Positions 41,493 to 53,427 are shown, counted from the first letter of the stretch. The stretch: DNA of 64,000 bases from Euclidia mi (GCA_944739405.2 OX123186.2:93943727-94007726); one strand, 5' to 3'. Numbers and translations: made by a program. Notes: a model not told the origin generated them from the letters alone.

Positions 41493-43564
41493 AGCTTCAT
41501 CAACATCAGCCTGCCATAGTTCACAATTTTTTTTTGCCTATTGACACAAGTAACATCACAGGAGTTACAAGTGCGTTGCCGCCCCTTGAGGTTGGGAAAA
41601 GGGATAGGATGAGGAGTGGGATCAGGGAGAAGGATAGGAGAGGGATAGGGCCTCCGGTACTCTCACACACCGAACGAAACGCAACAGTTTAGGTACTGTT
41701 ACTTTACGTCGATTTTCTGTGAGAGGATAGTACTGCCCCGGTCGAGCCGGCCCATTCATGCTGAAATCAGCAAAGCTCTACTACCTTGTTATGTACCCTT
41801 TATTGAATATCTCAATCGCCTCTCAATGGCCTCTCAATGACACGCCACTGAGCTCGATTGCCGGCTCTTCGTGTCCAGCCTCTGCCAGCCACATCTCAGT
41901 AGTCTATCTGGCCGGTGGGCGTCCTATGTTATGTTTTTCAAGGCGTGGTAGCTTGGAACTTGACCTTAAGCATGTTATTCTCTTTTGAAAGGAATTTCTG
42001 AACATTGACCATAAAAAAATCCAGGTCGATTAATAAAAAAACTAGTTTGATTTAGTCGTCCTGGATTAGCATCAACTTTAACCATGTTACCTTAAGCATG
42101 TTATTCTCTTTTGTTTTCCACCAATGTTGTCTTTTATTAATGATTGCACTTGAATATAAGTTAAATCTGGCGCATGGGATCATGTACGTTTGTGACTTAA
42201 AATATAAAATTATAGTGAAATTAGGGTTTCCGAAAAAAATAAATGAATTCAGAAATTGAGAGAGGATATGAAGAAGAAATTTATTAGGTCCACTAGCTCA
42301 ACATTGCAATTAGCAAATTATTTACTCAATTTTGTGACATGAATAAAAAGTTATTTTTATGTACATTACAGGTAATGCTTTTATTTAACTTTCCTTATAA
42401 AACATAAAAGAACATTTTGTAGTGTAACTCTACTTGGAAAGGTGTCAATATAAAAATGAATAAATTTAAAGCCTTAGCATATTTAATTAATCACATAGCT
42501 CAAACTTGTGCTTCTACTAAATTCAGGTTTACTTTTTAATATATCCGGTGTGTTAAAAATATATATTGTGTGTGGCTTGTATCTAGAGTTATATTTATAT
42601 TTTGACTATAAGAGTGTGTTTGTGTTCTTAAGCCTTAGCAATTGTTTATTAATTCACATGAATAATGAACTTCATCATGAATTTTGTGTCAGTAATTTTG
42701 GTTGTAAAATTACAAGATAAATATATTCGATTCGAAAATCTCATTGATTTGTACTCAGCAATATAGCTGTTATAATACATCTGATCTATGTTCTGCTATC
42801 TCCCTTACTTTCTTTCTTCTTCCTTTTTCGTCTGCTGGCTCTTCAAGAAGCAGAGTAACTACATGATTATTGATTTATTTATTAATGCTGTGTTTATGTG
42901 TGTTTTATAATATTTTCTAATTAAGTGCTAAGTCAATACATTTGTTAAACAGAAATGTTTGTAAAAGTGTTAGATACCTCGCAGTCGGTTAAGAATAGTC
43001 ATACATTGAGCTTTATTAAACTGACAAATGTATTTTATTTAAGTGAGATAATTAATGTAATTTGTATTCCTTTTAAGATGTCAATGAAATGTGTGTCTAT
43101 TAAAGAGAGTTTAATATAAGTACATATTTATTTCGTGTTAAGCAAGGAATTTGATCTGAATCAAAGATATTAAATAGCTTCTTTAAAAAAAAGACTTTTA
43201 CTTGATAGTTTTTTATGTGCTAACATTGACACCGTTGTAAAAAGGTATGGTGGAATTTTTTGGCACGGTTACTTGTGCTTACCCTGTTGCCTGCTTAACG
43301 TTAAATATCTCGTGTAAGTATGATTCCATTCATTTCACATTTCCAAAACTTTACTCGTAAGTTATCAGTTAATTCTATGCAAGCACTGCTAGTTAAACAG
43401 TAAAGAAAAAAGAATCCAAATAAAATGAAAAAAAATGTACAATCAAAACTAAGCATGAGTTACCTTGTCTTGTCTATTTATCTTGTCACGTGTTATCTTT
43501 CATCTTTTAATAGTGTTACTTGGTTGTTTTACACAATACCTTACAATGTGACATTGTTTTTCAG
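41493..43564. other. Inter-exon spacer
   Basis: A G-rich stretch at 41585-41655 (gggataggatgagg-like) leads into a GC-richer block up to ~41980 that looks like old repeat. A 23-base direct repeat, ccttaagcatgttattctct..., occurs near 41964 and 42094. No gene is recognised. Confidence 0.4.
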
Positions 43565-43773
43565 TTCACTTTATAACATCTAGAAAGGGACAAATATTAT
43601 TGTGCTACCGTGGATATACGTACTTCAAATTCGTTCGCAAGAACAGAAAAACTCCTGGCCGTTCTTTCAGGGATTATTGGCGGTGTTCGACCCATCATGC
43701 TAAAGGATGTAAAGCCTCCGTCCGGTCGATACAAAATGTAGTTATAGAGGATAGAGGTATTCATAACCACTGA
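43565..43773 (+). CDS. mod(mdg4): FLYWCH alternative 3' exon, array unit 8
   Basis: Acceptor gtgacattgtttttcag, two bases, 68 codons and TGA. There is no ATG or GTG start in this frame, so it makes sense only as a spliced exon. The finger is complete: FITSRKGQILLCYRGYTYF, YWRCSTHHAKGC and GIHNH before the stop. The loop between the aromatic core and WxC is several residues longer than in other units and is basic (RKNRKTPGR). Standard phase, probably functional. Confidence 0.85.
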
Positions 43774-44189
43774 GTCAAACCAGTAATCAAATCTGTAGGA
43801 AAATAAAAAGAATAAGGTTTTGTTGCTAAGCACAGAACGAGCCATCTGTAAAGAATTGTCGTTATGTTTTTTTGACCAGATTCGTATTTTGTTGTGTTAT
43901 ATCCTAATTTTTTTTTGGTGATTTCAGTGAAAAAATCGTTAAAACATTTTGTTACATCGGTTTACATTAACTGTTTGTGTATAACAGAAAAGAACAGTGT
44001 ACATAAAATACAACTTAGACTGTCTCCATAATATGTTAGATCGTTTTTCAAATCATTCATTCCAACAACTAAACGATGCTGTTGATATTTTTACCAGCGA
44101 TAGGTAAATAAAATGAAAATGTACGTCAGCTATAAGATTTTGTAGTTATTCTTTTTTGGCTCTTGTGACCTATTTTGTGGCATATAATC
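43774..44189. other. Inter-exon spacer
   Basis: No gene recognised. Confidence 0.35.
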
Positions 44190-44441
44190 CGACTGCCTCC
44201 GTGGTCCAGTGGATAGCGTATGCGACTGCTGATCGGAGGTCCCGGGTTCGATTCCCGGGTCGGGCAAAAGTGTCACTGGGTTTTTCCGAATTCTCAGTAC
44301 CTGCACGGAGTCTGGTAATGTGGCCGGTAACGGCAAAAGGCTCGCCCCCTATTTGGGACCTAAAAAAATCATGGCGAAATGTGGGTGTAATATTACACCT
44401 CTGCCTACCCTTTCGGGGATACAGGCGTGAGTCTATTAAAA
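44190..44441 (+). repeat. tRNA-derived SINE, full length
   Basis: The tRNA-like head has box A (tggtccagtggatagcgta) and box B (gggttcgattcc). The body contains gtcactgggtttttccgaat, and the shared tail tgtaatattacacctctgcc then cctttcggggatacaggcgt. A second copy in antisense lies at 48046-48292. Confidence 0.88.
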
Positions 44442-44660
44442 AAAAGTGCTATTCACTGTTGCCTGTTAACTAGACATGCTATGCGCCAAAGCTCCAGAAT
44501 GTGAAAGCTAAGCTAAGGGGGTCTTAAAACCTACTTCAACACGATCTAAATAAATTTATATTAAAATAAAAATATTAAGTAATTCAGTTTTAATCAAACT
44601 TCTAAATTTCTGGCCTGGCATATATCGTAAGAAAGTAATCTGAACCCTTTTTGTTTTCAG

Positions 44661-44866
44661 GAATAACTTACACTATATCACAAAGAGGGTATCCGCTTAT
44701 ACGAATGGGTACATACACATTCTTTGCTAAGAACAAAAAGAAGATTGGAAACAGTGTAAGAACACGGTGGATTTGCTCCACACACCACAAGAAAGGATGT
44801 AAAGCGAACCTACTAACGATCAACAATGAAATATTGCAAATCTGTAGCGCACATTTTAATCATTAA
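44661..44866 (+). CDS. mod(mdg4): FLYWCH alternative 3' exon, array unit 9 (H-x2-H end)
   Basis: Acceptor ctttttgttttcag, two bases, 67 codons and TAA. The core reads ITYTISQRGYPLIRMGTYTF, then WICSTHHKKGC. The final histidines are spaced HFNH instead of HNH, one residue more than the usual motif. It belongs to the YTFFAK-type subgroup with units 2, 17 and 18. Open and correctly phased. Confidence 0.8.
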
Positions 44867-46126
44867 GGAAGTCATTTCAACTAACTCGTAGACATACTTT
44901 AGGTTTATCATAGAAATACTTATTAATGTAAAGTGATAGGTACGTCTTGACTAAACGTCGAAGATTTCGCAACATTTTGTAAAAGAGAAGAAGTGATGAT
45001 GAAAAATCTGTTCCGAAGTCTCCTTTCCCTATTCAGGTGGAACGTGACTGTGAGACTCTTCTAAAGGCGTTTTTGCCTTTGAATAAAACCAATGCGGGAT
45101 TCCTCCGAGACCCATTGAAAACTTCAGCGCCATTAGAACTACGCTAACCACATATCCGTATTTCTCCGCTTCCTCTATCAAGCTCTTCTTATTTGACCTC
45201 CGTCAAGCTTACGCTTACATTTGTTTCATACATCATGCTCTCATTTCTTGCTGGAACTTTTTAGTAGAGGTAATTAGATGCCTGATAAAAAATATAAGAG
45301 AAGTTTTAGTATTTATTAGATATGTCGTAAAGATGTCATCAGCTTCAATATTGCATATGTATAGACTGCTTAGCTGATTACATAGCATACGTTTACGGTT
45401 ATATCCAAAAAATGAAATCCCGGGATTAATTCTTCAGTTGTATGAACGATTGGTTTTTGTAACAGGGTATGTACATCTTTGATCAATATATTATTATAAA
45501 AAGAAAAAAAATATTTTTGTTTGTTTGTTTGTAATAAATAAACGCAAAAACTACTGGAGCGATTTTTAAAATTCACCATTAGAAACCTACATTATCAGCG
45601 AGTCATCATCATCATCATCAGTCTTTTTTTTTCCAGTCCACTGCTGGAATAGGCATTTCTTTTGAAAGGAGGAATTGGCCTACTATACCACGCTGGCCAA
45701 ACGGATTGGTGTAACGTTTGTATAAAGTTTTCCGTCTCTTACAGTGCTGTTCTCTGCAGAATATGCTCCCTCTGTCAGCTCTTACGACACCCATGGGATG
45801 ATATGGGGTGGTGACATTTCGTATTCTTAATCCGTCACCACACGGACTGGGGGTTACCCAAATGTTATTTTACCGTAGTTTTTTAATAGATTTTGTTCAA
45901 GTTGATTCTGACGTTTTCATTCATACACAACGTAACATCTCCATGCCTAGAAAGTTCTATATAATCTCTTTCCAGTTAGCATGTTAACATGTTTACATTA
46001 AGAACTACAGTGTAATGCCCCCTGAAAGCATTGAGAAGTTTGCCTGATTTTGCGTTAAATGAATTGAGAATTAGTTTTAACTATATTTTTTTATATTTAA
46101 TCATATATTATTAAATATTAACGAAG
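44867..46126. other. Inter-exon spacer
   Basis: Apart from the dispersed repeat at 45605-45815 no feature is recognised. Confidence 0.35.
45605..45815 (+). repeat. Dispersed repeat, copy B
   Basis: Near-identical to 37400-37600 over ggaggaattggcctactata and the acccatgggatgatatgg end. Confidence 0.8.
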
Positions 46127-46372
46127 TACGCAAAGTGGCTGGACACGAAGCGCTGAATATCCAGCTCAGTGACGTGCCTCTGGAGAGGTTCATATCCAGT
46201 GGCGGACTACATCAGGCTCATGATGAAGATGAACCTTTAATTAGGCGTGCAGGGTCTCCGCAACCCCAAGTCATTGTAATTCGCAGCTATGTTTGGACTG
46301 CTATATATAGAGAGTCTAACCTTTTGCTGTTGTTTTGGGTTCGATTCCCAAAAGAGATAATATTGTAAGGTC
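46127..46372 (+). other. Unassigned coding-like segment
   Basis: An open stretch beginning GHEALNIQLSDVPLERFISS and continuing through an acidic AHDEDEPLIRR segment has protein-like composition up to about 46300. It then runs into non-coding-looking sequence. No family is recognised. It may be the N-terminal side of the piggyBac-like relic that follows. Confidence 0.3.
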
Positions 46373-46496
46373 TCAAAATTTTTGTTTCGGGGATCTCACC
46401 CGTGACACATGATTCAGGCCTATTGCAGGAATTGTCATTTTTTTAAAGAGAGAGATCATTCAAAATACTGTTTATGTCGAATGGTGATGTTCCAGG

Positions 46497-46721
46497 CTCT
46501 TCAAAGACCAGCTGTGGATTAAAAGCAACGAAAAGAGAAGATGTTCTATCTGCCCTCGCAAACTCAACAGAAAAATAAGGATGAAGTGCCAGATGACGTG
46601 TTCAAAATATACTTGTTGTGATCATATTAAACAATTGTGTTATCATTGCTTACAAAATGTTGAATTGGATAAAGACATTTATTTATCTTTTTATATTTAT
46701 CTTTCTTTGACTGTTTTATGA
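46497..46721 (+). pseudogene. piggyBac-like transposase C-terminal cysteine-rich domain
   Basis: About 74 codons end in TGA. The core CSICPRKLNRKIRMKC is followed by CSKYTCCDHIKQLCYHC, the cysteine/histidine spacing of the piggyBac C-terminal zinc domain that binds transposon ends. The catalytic core is not present upstream, so this is a relic. It is a different family member from the fragment at 6230-6409. Confidence 0.6.
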
Positions 46722-46877
46722 AGTAAATGGCAATTAACGACGAATAATTTCGGTTACCTAGTTGTTAATTTAATTCGACTTTCAAGTCCTTTTTTATATA
46801 GTAGAATATACCTACTTGCTTTTGAGTTTGAGGCGTGTCAATTTTCTTAAAACTTTAATTTATATATTTTTTTGCAG

Positions 46878-47065
46878 TTACATTTGAGCTGTCACAGAAA
46901 GGGAACAAGCTTATCAATTACAATGGCTACACGTTCTCGAAGAGGAAAGGTTACTGTGCGAAGGGGTCTTGGAGATGTTCGACTCATCACAGTAGAGGAT
47001 GTAAGGCTGCAATCATTACCGTTGATGATGTGATTGTGCACATTAGACCCGAACATAACCATTGA
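46878..47065 (+). CDS. mod(mdg4): FLYWCH alternative 3' exon, array unit 10
   Basis: Acceptor atatttttttgcag, two bases, 61 codons and TGA. The frame has no usable start codon. A complete finger is visible: FELSQKGNKLINYNGYTF, WRCSTHHSRGC, then AAIITVDDVIVHI and EHNH. All zinc ligands are present. Standard phase, likely functional. Confidence 0.85.
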
Positions 47066-48581
47066 AACATAACCTACATCATAAAAAATACGACAAAACC
47101 AAAGTACCTACTTGACTACCATCTATAAGCTAAAATTAACGGCAATACAAGAGTACTACCAAACAGCAATATCTATTTATGCTTATGTTTATTTAACTGG
47201 TCTATATCGGAATCTAAAGTAAATAAAGGTTAATAAGAGGTATTTGCCCCGATGTTTCGGCGAGAGTTAAGATCAAAAAATTACATTAAATTATCAATAA
47301 ATAACACGATGTAGAGAATAGGTACGTGTGAAAATCTCTTCTTTCAATATACAATACATACCAAGAACCTTTGTTTTGAGTATCCGATATTTCGACACAG
47401 TTGCACAATTTCGTGATAATGATAGTAAGCCAGAAGGTTTAAAAACAATAATAAAACCTCAGATAAATAGTTTATATTTATCTAAGATCAAAACATTATT
47501 TGTCTTTAAATTTCTTATGATTCATATTAATTATCTGAGCTGATGTGTGGAAACGTTTAAAAAATAAGACCATTAAATTTAGTTGTAAGTTAATAAGTAG
47601 TCTTAAGTCACTAACGATATTGACATTAGGCAAGTTTTTTATTAAAAAGGCATTGAGGCTTTCTGCTTGGCTCATTACCTATATTTTTCTCAAGTCATTC
47701 TTAGTAGCTTCACAGCGAGGTTTAAATAGCTTAGTAGACAAGGACAGATATAGACAAGATCATGTCGTATTATAACGTCATTATATTGGAGATCTCATCG
47801 TAGCTGCAAATGTAGTACGTATGTATATATTTTTTATATGTATACAAATGAATGTCATCATGAAATGTTTTTCATGTAACAATATTACATCTCACTATCG
47901 AATTAAACTCCCTGTGTCACGTATTGTAACAAGAATGTTCTTATACTTGTAGACTGGATACTCAATAAATTATGTATGTGTATGAAGTTTGGAATATTAA
48001 TTTTACACAATTAGTTGGTTCCCTATTTACGAACTTATTTTATTTAATAGACTCGCGCCTGTATCCCCGAAAGGGTAGGCAGAGGTGTAATATTACACCC
48101 ACATTTCACCATGATTTTTTTAGGTCCCACGTAGGGCGCGAGCCTATTGCCGTTACCGGGCACATTATCAGACTTCGTGCTGGTAATGAGAATTCGGAAA
48201 AACCCAGTAACACTTTTGCCCGACCCGGGAATCAAACCCGGGACTTCCGATCAGCAGTCGCATACGCTATCCACTGGACCACGGCAGCAGTCAACTTTAA
48301 AATGTAGGTATTTGGTGAATTTAAATAATGGCAAGTAATTGTACTTGCCTTTTTGGAAATACTGATGTGCGTCTACTACATTCATTGTATCATATATGAT
48401 ACGAATAACATTTACTAATATTTATGTTACTTGTCTGTATCGCGCCATTATGCCAAAATAAATATTTTGTTCATATTTACCCGACGACGGTTCGTCGTGG
48501 ATAACACCAACCGTGGTCACGGATGATAAATATTAGTAAATGGCACTATCTTTCATACATTTAACTAAATCATCTTTACAG
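47066..48581. other. Inter-exon spacer
   Basis: Holds the antisense SINE at 48046-48292. Otherwise AT-rich without features. Confidence 0.35.
48046..48292 (-). repeat. tRNA-derived SINE, antisense full-length copy
   Basis: Antisense counterpart of 44190-44441. The head reads (antisense) gggaatcaaacccgggactt and ctatccactggaccacgg, the reverse of box B and box A. Confidence 0.88.
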
Positions 48582-48781
48582 TGACATTCGTGATGTCCCA
48601 AAAAGGGAACCGAATGCTAAGCTACGAGGGTTATAAGTTTTACAAGAAGGAGATAAAGACTGCTAGCCAAACAGCAAAAGTTCATTGGAAGTGTTCTACT
48701 CATCATTGCAAGGGATGCAAAGCTGCTATCATCACTATTGAAGATACTGTGATTGATATTAGAGGAGTACACAATCACTGA
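48582..48781 (+). CDS. mod(mdg4): FLYWCH alternative 3' exon, array unit 11
   Basis: Acceptor aaatcatctttacag, two bases, 65 codons and TGA. The finger reads TFVMSQKGNRMLSYEGYKFY, KCSTHHCKGC, AAIITIEDTVIDI and VHNH. All ligands are present, with an extra Cys between them. The exon could look like a GTG-initiated ORF, but the acceptor at 48581 explains its start. Confidence 0.85.
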
Positions 48782-49662
48782 GTTGCCGAGAATAATTATG
48801 GTCATTCACGGAGAAACCATAATTATAAGATCATAATTACATAATTTAATAATAAATTAAAAAATGCAACCACTTTATACCGGTATAGTTACCCTGGATT
48901 GGACATTCAACAGCAGCCGTAAGTACGGAGACTGCGTGATTATAGTTGCGGTAAAGTAGAATAAAAAAATAAAATTATTTAATGGGGATAAATATTTTAA
49001 AGCTACTTAATGTTTACTTAATGGAATATTTGTAGTGTAAGTTGTATAAAAATAACGTTTTAAACTAGAATCAAGGGGATAGACCTTCCAAAATTACTTT
49101 TAAATTAATTATAATAATTCAATACCTTTACATACAAAGGGAAGTGTGTTCTAATTTATAATTAATGCGATGTCTAATGTATTATCTTATTTATGAATTT
49201 TAGATTTATATTGTAATGACTACAGAGATGATCTCTGAGAACACTTTTCTGGGCTTTCAGTTTGATAAAAGTTTAAATAATTTACATATTATATTTTATT
49301 GTTACAATAGAGTTCTTGTTATTTATTTGAACCTTACTTATCGATGTCTTCTATGTCGTTGTTATATGCGATATTGGAAATAAATAAATAAACCTTTCAG
49401 TCATTGATTCTTCTTTCTCTTAGCGTTATCCCAGTTTCAATCTGGGGTCCGCTTTCTAGTCTAACCGGATTTGACGGAATATTAGCTTTTCCACGGAGCG
49501 ACTGCCTGTCTGACCTCCGCAACCCGAAGGGGTAGCGATATTCCATGGTTTAGACTAGTGTCAGTTTTATTTAGAAGGTACTGACGCCCTGTAACGATTG
49601 TCAAAGATCTTCATTGATTACTCTATAATTATTCATATTACTGGCCATATAATAAACACATA
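48782..49662. other. Inter-exon spacer
   Basis: AT-rich; contains the SINE-like repeat at 49425-49610. Confidence 0.35.
49425..49610 (-). repeat. SINE-like repeat, antisense
   Basis: Antisense match to part of 3735-4135, including ggagcgactgcctgtctgac and cgcaacccgaaggggtagcg. Confidence 0.7.
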
Positions 49663-50827
49663 GGGGAAGTCAGCTCAAAGCGGCCACAGGAGGCAAAGCG
49701 GCCAGGCTTCATTTTTCAGTTATTTGTAACTATAGCGTGGCGTTGTCGTTTTGTCCGCATTACCAATCTTCCGCCCTACACCGATCATCCATTCGGTAGC
49801 GTAAGGACCGAGCGCGTGGTTGCAGTGACGAAATATAATATTTTGGGTGTTTTGTTAAAAAAGTGCAAGGTAAGTTCTACCTGCTTTGGTCAAAGTTCGT
49901 TATATTTCAATAAGTTTATTACATGTTTACTGTTGCTTATCTATTTAGCTATGTTTGTGTTCTGTTCTCTTTGAAGGATAATAAATAATGTGATAATAGT
50001 TAGTAATTGAAACAAAATGGCCGAAAAAGGCAAAGCGGCTCGGGTAAAGCGGCCAATTGACCGCTTTGCCCTAAGACAAATAATTATAATTTGATAGATA
50101 ATGCTTACCTAATCATTTTATTTAGATGGTTAAGAACAAGAAAAACTACCCAGGTGTTATGGGAAGAAAATGTGATGGCTTGGGCAATTAAAGAGGTAAA
50201 TGAAAAACGCGGCTCGATTAAATGTATCGCAATTAAATAGGTACGGTATCCCTCGCACAAATCTCTCTCTTTACAACAGTATTTACTTTACAGCAGGAAG
50301 AAGAACTCTTAGAGTAGGTACTTGTTTCATATGGACAATCTCTTTTTTGGCCTCACGAAGGGAGATTAACAGCAGCTCGTGTTTCAATATGCCGAAGCAA
50401 ATAATTTTCTATTCTCAAAACTGATTGTGATCGAAATATGTTTTATGAAAGCACAAAAAGTATATTATTAAAAAAAATATATATATATTACATATATTTT
50501 ACTTATATTAGGTACTTATATTTTTGGTATTTTTATTTCGGCAGGTACGATATTTTTCCAATACTTTCATGTGTACTTTGGGGTGGCCACATTGCCCTTA
50601 CCCCCATGGCCGCTTTGGGCGACCACTCGGGCAAAGCGGTTTTTGGGCAAGTTTTCGTAATTCACATATCACATAGTCATTTTTAAATTTCCACGAATTT
50701 GAGTTTCGCCTCATATAACTTTAATAAATTTTCTGGCTATTAATATTAAATTTTCTTCAAAAGCCTATCGTTTGATAGATTTTTTTAAAACTTAAAGTTA
50801 AGGTGGCCGCTTTGAGCTGACCTCCCC
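49663..50827 (+). mobile_element. pogo-like DNA transposon, decayed
   Basis: Flanked by TA (49661-49662 and 50828-50829). The ~25-bp terminal inverted repeats are ggggaagtcagctcaaagcg on the left and the complement of cgctttgagctgacctcccc on the right, with one mismatch. The motif AAAGCGGCC or its complement recurs at least eight times through the element. A psq-type helix-turn-helix fragment is inside. TA target and psq domain fit the pogo group of Tc1/mariner. 1165 bp is too short for a complete transposase. Confidence 0.85.
50126..50420 (+). pseudogene. pogo transposase N-terminal psq-domain fragment
   Basis: From ATG 50126 the sequence encodes MVKNKKNYPGVMG, then shifts frame into WEENVMAWAIKEVNEKRGSI. 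That second block resembles the first helix of a psq DNA-binding domain. It is broken by stops and further frameshifts. No DDE domain remains. Confidence 0.55.
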
Positions 50828-51143
50828 TACATGATGTAATATCCGAAACTTCTTTGCCGTTTTCATGTCAAGATCTGATAAACTTGTACTTAATGACCAT
50901 CGTACAAGTACATAAGATCATACATATAGATATCTACACCTATAACTATACCGACCTATTTCAATGATTGAAAACCCATAATGAAAACATCACTGCTAAT
51001 TATGTTTTTCAATCTAATAGACTGTCTTCGACTAAAAGATTGTTGCAAAATATAGCACGTAAATAAATAAATTTGGTAACAAAGTCAATTTTTAATAATT
51101 TCAGCGTACGTTTTAATAAATAAATAAACACCTTCCTTTTCAG

Positions 51144-51841
51144 TTTCATACGCAATGTTCCAAAAAGGTAAGAATATGCTATGTTACAATGGTTATACTT
51201 TCTACAAGAAAGAAGCCAAAAATGTACACGGTAGAATAGAACATTGGAAAAACTCTACACATCATCATAAAGGAGAACGCACACTTATCCGAGCCGAACG
51301 CGTCGAACGAATCGATGTCAAGGAGGCCTCGCACATTAGCAAGAATCGACCGCGCCGAAAGAATCGACCGCGCTGAAAGAATCGAGCGCATCGAAAAAAT
51401 GGTTTCCATTTCCATTACGCCTATCGCACTGCAATTATTTGTGAATTGTGATGGATCTTGACGAAGGTTTTATTGTCAGTGCTTTATTAATCGAAGATGA
51501 AGAAACACAATGCGGAAATAGTACTCGCGCGTTGCTCTTTCATACCCACTGATAGAATGCGAGCGCATCGGTCGAGTCGCCCGAACTAACCGCGCCGAAT
51601 CTGATGACATCATTCGAATTCTTCTAGGATTTCTGAGGTTCTTCCAGATTCGGACGATCCGACGCGTACAAGTGTGCGAGGTTTCATGAGATTTCATATA
51701 AAGAATTCTAAAATTCATTTCGTTCGACTCGTTCGACGCGTTTGGCTCGGATAAGTGTGCGTTCACCATAAAGGATGCAGAGCCTCTATCACTTCACTTG
51801 ATGGAATGGTGTTAGATATTCGATCTATACATAATCATTAA
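51144..51841 (+). pseudogene. FLYWCH exon, array unit 12, split by a MITE
   Basis: Acceptor caccttccttttcag and the two-base phase are intact. The finger begins normally (MFQKGKNMLCYNGYTFYKK), but the first zinc Cys is Asn (HWKNST). A 492-bp MITE interrupts the coding sequence at 51275-51766, exactly before the second Cys codon. The exon resumes with the remainder of the finger (RASITSLDGMVLDI and IHNH) and TAA at 51839. The direct repeat cataaagga flanks the insert (51266-51274 and 51767-51775). Confidence 0.88.
51275..51766. mobile_element. MITE inserted in a FLYWCH exon
   Basis: The ends gaacgcacacttatccgagc (left) and the complement of gctcggataagtgtgcgttc (right) form long inverted repeats that continue through cgaacgcgtcgaacga with one mismatch. 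The interior carries CG-rich cgcgccgaa/gaatcg repeats. It is flanked by a 9-bp direct repeat. No transposase. Confidence 0.88.
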
Positions 51842-52194
51842 GATATTGATAATTTGGTGATTAGAGAAGGAAATATTTATTTATTTATATTTGACACGTA
51901 TAATAGCGATAGTTTTTGTTGGTGTTAGACTTAACATAGTAATAGTAGTGGGAATGAGATCACTCATTCCGTAGTTCTAGTCCTCTATAAAAAATCTACG
52001 TAAAACCAATTCTCAATTTGTCTACTCGTTGTACCCAAATTGTACTGGGACTTGTAAACAATAGTTTGTACACTCATAATGATTTCGAGAAATATATTGT
52101 TACGTATACCTTATAAAACGCTTATAAATATCTTGACTATTATAGTTATTATTAGTTTATTAAGTTGGTGATAAGTAAGTACCAGTTATTGATT

Positions 52195-53010
52195 TTTTTT
52201 TATTGCTGCTAGTGGCAGACGAGCGAACGGCCCATCTGATGGTAAACAGTAACCGCTGCTCATGGACTTCGCTAATGTCAGGGTATACACAGCAAAGCCG
52301 CTGCCTACCGTGAAAGTAATGCTCTCTTTAAACCTCGTTTGAAGAAGGACAAGTCATAGTGCTCGGGAAACACCGCAGCAGGTAGTTCATTCCAGAGCCT
52401 ACACGTACGTGGTAGAAAAGATCCCTGGAAGCGCACCGTACTAAATGAGAACGCTTCCAGGTAGTACGGGTGAACTTTACTGCGTCAGCGAGTGGTACGT
52501 TGGTAGAAGCGTGACCCTGGTACCAAATTAAACAATTCCTCGGAGCACTCTCCGTGAGAGAGTCAGTAAAATACGCAGAGAGAACCAAAGTCTCTCCGCT
52601 GCTCCAGCGACTCTAGTCTAGCCGTGAGGTCGGGATCATCGACGATTCGAACAGCTCGTCTTTGTAGGGAGTCAAGTGGATCAAGCTGTATTTTGGTGCT
52701 CCGGCCCAGAGATGTGAGCAGTACTCCACATGTGGCCGGACTTGCGCTTTATAAAGCATAAGACGTTGGCTTGGTGTGAAGTACCGCTTAGCCCGGTTCA
52801 GCACTCCCAGCTTCTTGCTTGCCAATTTGGTTTTATCCTCCAAATGACTCCCACATTGGACTTTGCTCGATATTTCGACGCCGAGGAGCCCAATATTCTC
52901 GGCAATATGCAGGGGTACTCCTTGAAACCGAGGCGCTATAACGAAAGGGTCCTTCTTCTTAGTGAACGCGCATACTTGTGTCTTAGTGGGGTTCAATTGA
53001 ACAAGGTTAT
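52195..53010 (-). mobile_element. LINE 3' part (CR1/Jockey-type), antisense
   Basis: The minus strand encodes NPTKTQVCAFTKKKDPF, a LLGVEISSKVQCGSHLE segment and LASKKLGVLNRAKRYF, then YKAQVRPHVEYCSHLWAGAP, the C-terminal thumb region of a LINE ORF2. Further matches in other frames follow (up to about 52330), then a 3' UTR and an A/T-rich tail at ~52195. It is 5'-truncated and frameshifted. Confidence 0.82.
52613..52996 (-). pseudogene. LINE ORF2 C-terminal fragment
   Basis: 127-codon open part of the element above. Catalytic RT motifs are absent, and the frame breaks after a HLTPYKDELFESS segment. Confidence 0.8.
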
Positions 53011-53427
53011 TTTTTTATGATTTAGTTATTATTTTTGAAAATTTTCTTTGTTTAATAACTACTGGTGCACTTCCTAAACATATTATTTAAATGAGCAAGA
53101 GCTATGGGTTATTTAACATTTAAACATCTTTCATTTCAACGTATTTATTTTGGAACGCTGTCTTACTAGACGCAGACATGAGTAACATATTTTATATACC
53201 TTTATCGAATAAAGCTTTTAAATTTTCTGCATTAAGAGCCTCTGTAACTCCATACAGTTTAGCATTCTATCTAATCTATCAGCTTTTTTCCAAAAAAGGG
53301 GCGAAGGAAAAAAGAAAGTCGATTATGTATTTAATTTGTAATCTTATATAAACATGCCGGTAAAAATACTAATATCATTTCAGTTCTGTTTATATTACTT
53401 TAAAGTAAAACAATTGGCCTTTTTCAG

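Larger units (their letters stand above)
51842..53427. other. Inter-exon spacer
   Basis: Contains the LINE fragment at 52195-53010. The rest is unassigned. Confidence 0.35.

Noticed and set aside
44156..44473. 105-codon plus-strand ORF
   Set aside because: It runs through the SINE including its tRNA-like head; not protein-like.
44190..48292. Stand-alone tRNA genes from the box A/box B-containing sequences
   Set aside because: Each is fused to the same non-tRNA body and SINE tail, and the cloverleaf is imperfect; they are SINE heads.
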